From the NCBI GenBank assembly GCA_021155145.1, contig JAJNPX010000294.1, forward strand, positions 1 through 6,045: a stretch of 6,045 nt of DNA, read 5' to 3'. How positions within the stretch are numbered: the stretch's first letter is position 1; every line of letters begins with the position of its first letter. Position numbers and translations under genes: made by a program. The stretch comes from Acidisarcina sp. (GTDB lineage: Bacteria; Acidobacteriota; Blastocatellia; Pyrinomonadales; Pyrinomonadaceae). The notes below the pieces were generated by a model. The model ran no database searches and was not told the origin of the DNA. It worked only from the letters and a program-made list of their open reading frames with translations. Shown here piece after piece: positions 1 through 4,659 of the stretch.

Positions 1-1
1 G

Positions 2-115
2 AATGCTGAGTACTCGTTCTTTTACAGCAGCTATTTCAACGACCTCAGACTGGACCCGAAACTGCCGATAGACCTCTGCAGCCTGATATCGGGGCCGGGA
101 GCCGAATTGGATTAG
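2..115 (+). CDS. C-terminal end of an unknown protein (partial)
   Basis: The frame starting at base 2 is open from the window edge to a TAG at 113-115 and encodes 37 residues, ending ...LISGPGAELD. The other two plus frames stop at bases 7-9 and 69-71. The stop codon overlaps the ribosome site of the next gene (TAGGAGG), a layout typical of operons and translational coupling. This supports a real gene end upstream of, and probably co-transcribed with, the CHAP-like peptidase. The fragment is rich in Tyr, Phe and Leu and shows no motif I recognise, so no function is assigned. With only 37 codons visible, the open frame could still be chance. Confidence 0.42.
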   Translation, partial: NAEYSFFYSSYFNDLRLDPKLPIDLCSLISGPGAELD

Positions 116-125
116 GAGGTACGGA

Positions 126-608
126 ATGTCCGAGAAATACAATCTGATCAGATACGAAGCCGCCCAGATCGCACTTCGTGAGGAAGCGAAAGGGGTTTAT
201 GAGGTGGGCTCGAATAACCGCGGCCCGGAGATCGACATATACAAGGCGCGGGCCCACTCGCCCAAATCGGCAAATCACCAATGGTGCGGTTTTTTTGTTT
301 ATTACTGTTTGAGCGAGGCCGCGAACCGTTACGGGGCAGCCTTGCCTTTCATACCGGAGAAGTTGTGGAGCGGCTATAAATTGACCAAATGGGCAAATGC
401 GTATCCCGAGACCATTGTCAGGTCGAGCCCCTGTTATCCGGGCGACATTTACGTAATGAACAACGGCCACATCGGCATAGTGATCAGCCAGGGCGCCGGA
501 ACGATGGTCAATACGGTCGACGGGAACCAATCGGTACTCGGGGGCGGGAGAAGCCTGAAACGACGAGAACGCAATATCGTGGATATGCGAGTAATCATCA
601 GAATATAA
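126..608 (+). CDS. CHAP/NlpC-like cysteine peptidase or amidase
   Basis: The 160-residue protein looks like a single CHAP-type domain, a papain-fold group that mostly cleaves peptidoglycan peptides or the N-acetylmuramoyl-L-Ala bond. Visible marks are an early GSNNRGPEID segment (28-37), a nucleophile region QWCGFF with Cys54, a PGD turn (105-107), GHIGIV with His115, and TVDGN (130-134), whose Asp or Asn could be the third catalytic residue. The spacing fits phage endolysin CHAP domains. There is no signal peptide, membrane segment or wall-binding domain, so the protein would need a dedicated export route, lysis, or an intracellular target. The ATG is preceded by AGGAGG (114-119) at 6 nt. 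A strong terminator follows about 25 bp after the stop. It could be a phage-derived lysin, a secreted effector or a remodelling enzyme. The fold is well supported, the role is not. Confidence 0.8.
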   Translation: MSEKYNLIRYEAAQIALREEAKGVYEVGSNNRGPEIDIYKARAHSPKSANHQWCGFFVYYCLSEAANRYGAALPFIPEKLWSGYKLTKWANAYPETIVRSSPCYPGDIYVMNNGHIGIVISQGAGTMVNTVDGNQSVLGGGRSLKRRERNIVDMRVIIRI

Positions 609-633
609 TTGATCTATTGCTTATCTCTACGCG

Positions 634-678
634 AGCGGAACGGGGGCGATCGGCCTGCGTTCCGCTTTTTTTGTTTTT
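634..678 (+). terminator. Intrinsic terminator after the CHAP-like gene
   Basis: A perfect 9-bp stem, AGCGGAACG (634-642) with CGTTCCGCT (658-666), encloses a 15-nt loop. It is followed by seven T, one G and five more T. It sits 25 bp past the stop of the CHAP-like gene and should end that plus-strand transcript. The papain-like gene at 797 would then need its own promoter or read-through. Confidence 0.85.
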
Positions 679-796
679 CAGGATGATAGGTTTTACAGCC
701 GCCAACCGCATTCTCTTTCGAACCGGGGGCGTTGGAGATGCTGGAAGCTCACAAAAAGCCGACCGAACACCGTCTTTAGTATAGGAGGAAAGCCAA

Positions 797-1315
797 ATGG
801 CACGAGATTATACAAAAGTAAGTCCGGTCGGACAGATAAATGACAAAGCCTGCTGGGCTGCAAGCCTGAAGTGGTGGTACAAGGCCGTCAAGGCCCTTTC
901 GACATCTCAAACAAAACTCTGGAACCGGTACAAACACCTGCGCTCCACGGATGGTGGAATGCCCGATTCCCCGATGCAGCACATCATCAACGCGAACGAG
1001 ATGATCGTGATACCCTTTTCGAACGCCGAGACGTTCACGCCGGAGGAACTCCAGCAATTGCTTTGGTTCGGGCCCGTTTACACGGCCTATACCGAATCGG
1101 GAACCCACAAGAAACACGTCAACGTCATTTACGGGCTAACAAGTACCGATCCGTGGGCAGAAGTGCTCGTGATGGAACCCCAGGCGAAAAAGGGAAGCGG
1201 AAGCGGCTGGATCGGCAAGCACCAGCGAAAGAGCATCTCAGACTTCAATATGATCGGATCGGTTTATGCGGGTGTCGATAGGGCAGCATTTACCGAAGTG
1301 GCGCTGGCCGAATGA
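797..1315 (+). CDS. Papain/C39-like cysteine peptidase
   Basis: The 172-residue protein resembles the bacterial papain-like families (AvrRpt2-like and C39-like). Gln13 lies six residues before Cys19 in CWAASLKWW, the same spacing as the oxyanion Gln and nucleophilic Cys of papain. A middle segment TFTPEELQQLLWFGPVY (79-95) matches the usual stretch where a helix leads into 'l..GPv'. HVNVIYG supplies His107, followed by VMEPQ (125-129), where most relatives have an Asp-Pro. Glu127 may therefore replace the usual third catalytic Asp. No signal peptide, propeptide or transporter partner is visible, which argues against a bacteriocin-processing C39 role. The ATG has AGGAGG (783-788) at 8 nt. The last 52 bp overlap the end of the minus-strand gene at 1264-1737. 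The target is unknown; processing enzyme and effector toxin are both possible. Confidence 0.75.
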   Translation: MARDYTKVSPVGQINDKACWAASLKWWYKAVKALSTSQTKLWNRYKHLRSTDGGMPDSPMQHIINANEMIVIPFSNAETFTPEELQQLLWFGPVYTAYTESGTHKKHVNVIYGLTSTDPWAEVLVMEPQAKKGSGSGWIGKHQRKSISDFNMIGSVYAGVDRAAFTEVALAE

Positions 1316-1737
1316 TCGGGTTGACTCAGATCGGGCTCGACATATTCGGCCCGGGCCCGGTCTGAGAACAAAAGCTCCTTTGAATAGAACCTCAGCGGAT
1401 AATCCTTGTCGAAGGCGTCGATTATCCGGTTCGCCCGTTCGTACAGGGGAAGTTCGGCCGTCATCAGCGTGAACGCATACGCCGTTCGCATCCAAAAAAC
1501 GGTAAGCGTTTCGTGATACGGCATCTCTTTGCCCAGATCGACGCCGAATGCACCGAGCAGGTTGAAAATGCCGCTTCGCATCCTATTGGTCGCCTCGTCC
1601 AATGGGCGATCTGTCAGATAGCACAGAGCGACGACGAGATGCTCGGCGTGGCGCCAATCGTCACGCGAGATCGTGCCGGTTTCGAAAAGTCTTAGGAGTT
1701 CAAAGACGTCTTCCTCGTTCTTATATTTACGTAACAT
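1264..1737 (-). CDS. Conserved helical protein with HxxH and YHET motifs
   Basis: This 157-residue protein resembles an uncharacterised bacterial family marked by an early H..H motif and a later YHET-T motif. Here they read WRHAEHLVVALCYL with His30 and His33, and PYHETLTVFWMR with Tyr74, His75, Glu76 and Thr79. The rest is predicted to be mostly helix. Conserved His and Glu suggest a metal or active site, but I know no proven function. The reading frame continues upstream to an ATG at 1803, but the start at 1737 is preferred: GGAGGA lies 5 nt before it, while the 1803 ATG has no ribosome site. After VEPDL (133-137) the last 20 residues are Ser/Ala-rich. That tail is encoded mainly opposite the end of the papain-like gene, so it looks like run-on into the neighbour after loss of an earlier stop. 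Confidence 0.75.
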   Translation of the reverse strand: MLRKYKNEEDVFELLRLFETGTISRDDWRHAEHLVVALCYLTDRPLDEATNRMRSGIFNLLGAFGVDLGKEMPYHETLTVFWMRTAYAFTLMTAELPLYERANRIIDAFDKDYPLRFYSKELLFSDRARAEYVEPDLSQPDHSASATSVNAALSTPA

Positions 1738-1742
1738 TGCGA

Positions 1743-1748
1743 TCCTCC
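1743..1748 (-). promoter_or_regulatory. Ribosome binding site fixing the start at 1737
   Basis: On the minus strand GGAGGA lies 5 nt before the ATG at 1737. The longer in-frame ATG at 1803 lacks any such site, so this decides the start of the HxxH/YHET gene. Confidence 0.75.
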
Positions 1749-1780
1749 ATTTTTGCACAGGCTCGACCGTGAGGGAGGGC

Positions 1781-1812
1781 GATAAATTCAAGGTGAGATA
1801 CATTCAAGATGA
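1781..1812. repeat. Two tandem 16-bp repeats upstream of the HxxH/YHET gene
   Basis: GATAAATTCAAGGTGA (1781-1796) is followed at once by GATACATTCAAGATGA (1797-1812), with 14 of 16 positions identical. They lie 44-75 bp upstream of the minus-strand start at 1737, where a regulator site or promoter would be expected. On the minus strand each copy carries TTGAAT, a fair -35 candidate, but no good -10 follows at the right distance. A repeat of 1.5 helical turns could be a tandem operator. The role is inferred only from position. Confidence 0.5.
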
Positions 1813-1856
1813 AAGTACCGCCCTTGCCTACGCGCGGACTTGTGCAACAAGCCAAA

Positions 1857-1906
1857 CAAAAAAGACAGAACGAAACCGGCCGCTCTGGCCCACATCATTC
1901 TGTCTT
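1857..1906 (-). terminator. Long hairpin terminator, minus strand
   Basis: On the minus strand AAGACAGAATGA (1906-1895) pairs with TCGTTCTGTCTT (1873-1862): 12 bp with a single G-U pair. The inner part continues, after a 4x4 internal loop, into a GGCC/GGCC helix closed by a 5-nt loop. Six T in the transcript sense follow (1863-1858). The plus-strand side has no T-run, so it works on minus-strand transcripts. It could stop read-through from the methyltransferase gene 180 bp upstream, or end the short transcript from the promoter at 1921-1948. Confidence 0.75.
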
Positions 1907-1915
1907 GAATTCGAT
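1857..1915 (-). ncRNA. Possible short RNA of about 60 nt
   Basis: The promoter at 1921-1948 would start transcription near 1914-1916, and the hairpin terminator begins about 9 nt later and ends at about 1857. The product would be a leader of 8-10 nt plus a single long hairpin. It contains no plausible reading frame with a ribosome site. Alternatives are an attenuator for the HxxH/YHET gene, whose start lies 120 nt beyond the terminator, or a chance promoter-like sequence next to a terminator of the methyltransferase transcript. It matches no RNA family I recognise. Confidence 0.33.
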
Positions 1916-1920
1916 CTATG

Positions 1921-1948
1921 ATTATATCACATACTCTGCCGCTTGCAA
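1921..1948 (-). promoter_or_regulatory. Sigma-70-type promoter, minus strand
   Basis: On the minus strand TTGCAA (1948-1943) and a perfect TATAAT (1926-1921) are 16 nt apart. The -35 matches TTGACA at four of six positions. The expected start is around 1915. The nearest gene downstream starts at 1737, and a strong terminator lies between. Confidence 0.5.
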
Positions 1949-1978
1949 TAAATTCGGAGGTCGCGTGGGGCGGTAGAG

Positions 1979-2011
1979 GCCGACCGGGTTAGTCCCGCTG
2001 TTTCGGTCGGC
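1979..2011. repeat. 8-bp inverted repeat downstream of the methyltransferase gene
   Basis: GCCGACCG (1979-1986) and CGGTCGGC (2004-2011) form a perfect 8-bp stem with a 17-nt loop, 74 bp past the methyltransferase stop at 2085. There is no T-run on either side, so a standard intrinsic terminator is not supported. It could stabilise the 3' end of the mRNA. The rest of the 1738-2084 gap holds only the items listed here. Confidence 0.4.
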
Positions 2012-2084
2012 GAGGCTGCCGATCATTAAGCGCGATCCGCTCCAGATCCGGTCTTTTCGGTCCGCGTTATTGGATGTAGGCGTT

Positions 2085-2861
2085 TCATTTCAAGCTTGCG
2101 ATCACGATCTGCGAAGCCGAAGAGCTTTCAAACCCGGAGCGGTCGAAATCGCCGAACTTTTGCTCCATAGTGAAACCATGCAGTTCAAAGAGGGATTCGA
2201 ACTCCTGCGGAAAGAATTGGCGCATCATAAACGATAATGTTTTTTCCCGATCGCTCGGACGGTGCCAGAAATGCCAATGGAATTCGCTTAACTGCAAGGC
2301 GGCGTCGTAGTTAACGTCTTCAGTCAGAACATAGTCGCCGAAGGCTCCCACCACGAATCGCTTGCCCATCTCCCGAACGAGCAGCGGGACGTACGGATTG
2401 TATATCTCGACAATTAACCTGCCGCCAGCCTCGAGGTGGATCTTGACGCACTCAAGGCATTCCGAAACGTCGGTACCCGTATAGAGGTGCTGGAACGAAT
2501 TTCCCGCTATATATATAAGCCCGAATTTTCGCCCGACCCTGAAGGACCGCATATCGCCCTTCCTGACATTGATCGCGACATTCTGCTCGGCGGCCTTTCG
2601 CCGGCAAGCGCTAAGCATTCGGTCCGAGATGTCGAGGCCAAAAACATCAACCCCCGCCTTTGTCAGCGGGATAAGTATATTGCCCGTACCGCACGCCAAC
2701 TCGAGTAGCGACGGGCCGAATTCGGCCGCCGCATCGATAAAGAATTGAAGAATTTCACCGGATGCAAAGGGTCCGTGAACCAGATCGTAAAGTAAGGTAT
2801 CGTCGTAGAGATCCAGCAGGGACGTCGAATGGCCGGCGGCGATTCGGGACGGTCCGGCCAT
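2085..2861 (-). CDS. Class I SAM-dependent methyltransferase
   Basis: The 258-residue protein has a standard Rossmann-type methyltransferase domain that binds S-adenosylmethionine. Motif I is LLELACGTGN (52-61) and the acidic end of strand 2 is GLDIS with Asp77, which would hold the SAM ribose. GDMRSF carries Asp103 near the adenine, and GNSFQHL (120-126) is the motif IV region. This pattern fits the Methyltransf_25/ubiE-like small-molecule group. There is no NPPY/DPPF DNA-methylase motif, so DNA methylation is unlikely. The C-terminal 110 residues, aromatic-rich around EFHWHFWHRPSD, probably form the substrate lid, and the substrate cannot be named. The ATG follows directly after the TAG of the HNH gene with no intervening base, and no good ribosome site is near, so translation is probably coupled to the HNH gene. 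Confidence 0.88.
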   Translation of the reverse strand: MAGPSRIAAGHSTSLLDLYDDTLLYDLVHGPFASGEILQFFIDAAAEFGPSLLELACGTGNILIPLTKAGVDVFGLDISDRMLSACRRKAAEQNVAINVRKGDMRSFRVGRKFGLIYIAGNSFQHLYTGTDVSECLECVKIHLEAGGRLIVEIYNPYVPLLVREMGKRFVVGAFGDYVLTEDVNYDAALQLSEFHWHFWHRPSDREKTLSFMMRQFFPQEFESLFELHGFTMEQKFGDFDRSGFESSSASQIVIASLK

Positions 2862-3431
2862 CTAAGCGGCAAGTGCCTCGACAGTTTCGGCTTCGTGCGA
2901 ATTGTCCATGAACAGGTACTTTCTCCACTCCGGACGCGACTCGGCGTAATGGCAAAGCAACACATGATCGAGTCCGAGGCGGAGCAGCTTTTGCGAAGTA
3001 AGCAGGGGCATACGGGCCTGTTCCGGCGTGCGATTGCCTTTTCGCTGATTGCATTTTACGCAAGCAGTGACAAGATTCGCAGGGGTGCTTTCGCCGCCCT
3101 GAGCCCGCGGTAAAATATGGTCAAGCGTCAGGTCCTTTGCATGCTTATGCTCGCCGCAATACTGGCATCGGTAGCGGTCGCGAATGTAAACGCGGGCACG
3201 CTTCATCGTCGTTTCGCGGCGATTCCGGCGCACGTTGATATAGTGACGCAGGCGGATAACGGACGGGACCTTGAACACCGTAGAAGGGGAGCGGAGCACA
3301 TTCTCGCCGTCGTGTTCTTCGATGAAAACCGCGCCGCGAAACCACAGGCACACTGCCCGCGCAACGCCGACGGTGCCCAGCGGCTCGTACGAAAAGTTTA
3401 AAAGTAAAACTCGCCCAGTAAGCAAACCCAA
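2862..3431 (-). CDS. HNH endonuclease, RVLLLNFSYEPLG family
   Basis: This 189-residue protein belongs to a widespread stand-alone HNH family that opens with VLxLNxSYEPL, followed by a conserved LRSPS...VPSVIRLRxY block (47-64). The ββα-metal nuclease domain spans about 84-137. Cys89/Cys92 and Cys124/Cys127 form the structural zinc site. LTLDHILPRAQGG provides Asp104-His105, Asn119 follows, and CNQRKG contains Asn128, so the motif is complete and the nuclease should be active on DNA. Its cellular role is not established as far as I know. The start is a TTG at 3431, chosen because AAGGAGGA (3443-3436) lies 4 nt before it and the conserved family start follows five codons later. It heads a two-gene unit with the abutting methyltransferase. 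Confidence 0.9.
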   Translation of the reverse strand: MGLLTGRVLLLNFSYEPLGTVGVARAVCLWFRGAVFIEEHDGENVLRSPSTVFKVPSVIRLRHYINVRRNRRETTMKRARVYIRDRYRCQYCGEHKHAKDLTLDHILPRAQGGESTPANLVTACVKCNQRKGNRTPEQARMPLLTSQKLLRLGLDHVLLCHYAESRPEWRKYLFMDNSHEAETVEALAA

Positions 3432-3435
3432 ACGC

Positions 3436-3443
3436 TCCTCCTT
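3436..3443 (-). promoter_or_regulatory. Strong ribosome site supporting a TTG start
   Basis: On the minus strand AAGGAGGA is followed by GCGT and then TTG at 3431. No ATG or GTG in frame comes before the conserved RVLLLNFSYEPLG segment, so this site makes TTG the credible initiation codon of the HNH gene. Confidence 0.8.
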
Positions 3444-3456
3444 ATATGCTATGACT

Positions 3457-3486
3457 AATGTAATATTAAATGCATTTTTATGGCAA
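3457..3486 (-). promoter_or_regulatory. Candidate promoter of the HNH-methyltransferase unit
   Basis: In the AT-rich stretch 3443-3536 the minus strand has TTGCCA (3486-3481, five of six matches to TTGACA), an 18-nt spacer and TACATT (3462-3457, four of six). An overlapping choice is TTGTGC (3492-3487) with TAATAT (3468-3463). Either gives a leader of about 20-25 nt to the TTG start. A perfect TTGACA at 3536-3531 has no usable -10 at 16-18 nt. The exact promoter cannot be decided by eye. Confidence 0.35.
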
Positions 3487-3554
3487 GCACAATATCTTGT
3501 GTGTAACGAAAAATTTAGACACTATATTCTTGTCAAGGCCTTATCAGATCGTGA

Positions 3555-3714
3555 GATCTGGAGCAGTCGGCGGAGCTGACAAGGATGGTTTTTGCGGCCA
3601 TCTCGGGTGATGAAACATCATGGTTCAAGGTGTCAGGACCTCTGGCCGTCTCCTGAATTCGATGACGCGGCTCGGGGCGAGGCTCGGCTGCGTCGGCAGC
3701 TTTGCCTCCAGATC
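3555..3714. repeat. Hairpin-rich gap bounded by 9-bp inverted repeats
   Basis: GATCTGGAG (3555-3563) and CTCCAGATC (3706-3714) form a perfect inverted pair around most of the gap between the HNH and zinc-ribbon genes. Inside are AGCTG/CAGCT (3574-3578 with 3697-3701) and GACGCGGC/GCTGCGTC (3664-3671 with 3687-3694, one G-T pair). A local CAGATC/GATCTG hairpin (3545-3560) lies at the left edge. The right arm overlaps the zinc-ribbon stop codon, so this is not a clean insertion element. It may be a folded 3' UTR, an untyped RNA, or chance pairing. Confidence 0.3.
3664..3694 (-). terminator. GC-rich hairpin after the zinc-ribbon gene
   Basis: GACGCGGC (3664-3671) and GCTGCGTC (3687-3694) can form an 8-bp stem with one G-T pair and a 15-nt loop, 20 bp past the minus-strand stop at 3714. 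No T-run follows on the minus strand, so intrinsic termination is uncertain. Confidence 0.3.
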
Positions 3715-4637
3715 TACCAGCCGAACTGGGGCTGAATAAGCCGGTTGGCTATGCCGCAATTAGAACAATCGATCGGCTTTGAAGGATCTTCGGGAACCTG
3801 ATTTGGCGACCCGCAGGACATACAAAAGAACTGCGCGCGGACGTTCGTCGTCTTTCGGCATTTCTCGCAAAATACCTTGTACGAGCCTTCGGGTGCGAAG
3901 AGCTGGCCAGCGCAGTGTCCGCAAGCGACCGCCTTCCCGGCCGGCGGTTCGATCTCGACATATTCATTGGCAAACCCCATTTCCCTCAAGAGACGTGCGG
4001 CGTCAGCCTGCCTAAGGTAGGGAAGCCAGGCCTGAACGAACATCGACGTCTTTAACTTGAAATGCACCGGCTCCGGCAATAGCTGATGCATAATGTTGAA
4101 TTTTGGATCGCGATAAAAAGCCGACATACCCTCGCGCGTGATCGAGGCAAAAAAGTCGGCCAGGCGAAAGAAGGCGTTCGAATCGGCGATCCGCCGGCCA
4201 TCCTCGACGGTGAATTGAACCTGAGCCTGCAGGTGCTGCTGCTTCAGGCCGTATTGCTGCCACTTTGGATCGAAAGCGCTCTCTGTGCTCGAAACCGAAC
4301 AGATCTCGATGTAGATCGCGTATTTCTTATCGTTATCTATCGAGGGCGGCAGATAGGTTGGGAAACTCCGGTAATAAAAGTCCCAGTATTCCTTTTGTAT
4401 CGCATAGTATCCGCGCTGGTCCCCAGCGGCCAACGCCATCTGTGCCCGGGACATAAGGGCCATCTTTTGAAACTGATAATTCAGAGTGACAGGGGCCGAT
4501 TCGTTCCATTTTTCCATCCCGACGGCAAAATCGATGTCGGTGAAAGATCCGCAAAAGTCGCAGACTATGTAAGGGGTCGAGTAGGGATTGATCTTCGGCC
4601 CGCCGCACTGGATGCACCTGAATTTCTTCACCTTCAC
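3714..4637 (-). CDS. Multi-zinc-ribbon protein of unknown function
   Basis: The 307-residue protein has three cysteine ribbons at its two ends. Each has two CxxC knuckles: Cys8/Cys11 with Cys26/Cys29, Cys239/Cys242 with Cys257/Cys260, and Cys272/Cys275 with Cys291/Cys294. Each set can bind one Zn2+. The central 200 residues are helical and aromatic-rich (for example YYAIQKEYWDFYYRSFP, 82-98) and match no domain I know. There is no signal peptide or membrane segment, so a cytoplasmic scaffold or nucleic-acid-binding role is plausible but unproven. The start is taken as GTG at 4637; a second GTG is two codons later. No ribosome site precedes either. A TATAAT box ends 7 nt before the 4637 GTG, so the mRNA is predicted to be leaderless. 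The gene is divergent from the SRPBCC-like gene and only 22 bp from it. Confidence 0.82.
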   Translation of the reverse strand: MKVKKFRCIQCGGPKINPYSTPYIVCDFCGSFTDIDFAVGMEKWNESAPVTLNYQFQKMALMSRAQMALAAGDQRGYYAIQKEYWDFYYRSFPTYLPPSIDNDKKYAIYIEICSVSSTESAFDPKWQQYGLKQQHLQAQVQFTVEDGRRIADSNAFFRLADFFASITREGMSAFYRDPKFNIMHQLLPEPVHFKLKTSMFVQAWLPYLRQADAARLLREMGFANEYVEIEPPAGKAVACGHCAGQLFAPEGSYKVFCEKCRKTTNVRAQFFCMSCGSPNQVPEDPSKPIDCSNCGIANRLIQPQFGW

Positions 4638-4644
4638 ATCGATG

Positions 4645-4652
4645 ATTATACT
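4645..4652. promoter_or_regulatory. Shared symmetric -10 box for two divergent genes
   Basis: ATTATACT reads TATACT on the plus strand (4647-4652) and TATAAT on the minus strand (4650-4645). Each hexamer ends exactly 7 nt before a start codon: ATG at 4660 on plus, GTG at 4637 on minus. Transcripts starting the usual 6-8 nt past the -10 would begin at or next to the start codons. No convincing -35 lies at 16-18 nt on either side. No AGGAGG-type site precedes either start. Confidence 0.5.
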
Positions 4653-4659
4653 GAATGAG

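Noticed and set aside
45..530. A 161-codon minus-strand frame opposite the CHAP-like gene
   Set aside because: It lies antisense to a protein with clear catalytic motifs and shows no motif of its own; long antisense frames are common in GC-rich coding DNA.
683..784. A 33-codon plus-strand frame ending in a TAG that overlaps the ribosome site of the papain-like gene
   Set aside because: There is no ribosome site before its ATG, which follows directly on the terminator T-run, and the composition shows no protein-like pattern.
1673..1921. A plus-strand frame of 82 codons across the 1738-1921 gap
   Set aside because: It covers the start and ribosome site of the minus-strand HxxH/YHET gene and the hairpin terminator, with no start signals of its own.
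2085..3431. A restriction-modification system formed by the HNH and methyltransferase genes
   Set aside because: The methyltransferase lacks the NPPY/DPPF or PC motifs of DNA methylases, and the HNH protein belongs to a widespread stand-alone family.
3577..3650. A possible SRP, tmRNA or riboswitch-like RNA in the hairpin-rich gap
   Set aside because: None of the conserved loop sequences of these RNAs could be found; only short generic hairpins are present.
4086..4658. A 190-codon plus-strand frame opposite the zinc-ribbon gene
   Set aside because: The minus strand encodes three perfect CxxC ribbons here, so this is an antisense shadow. It also has no ribosome site.
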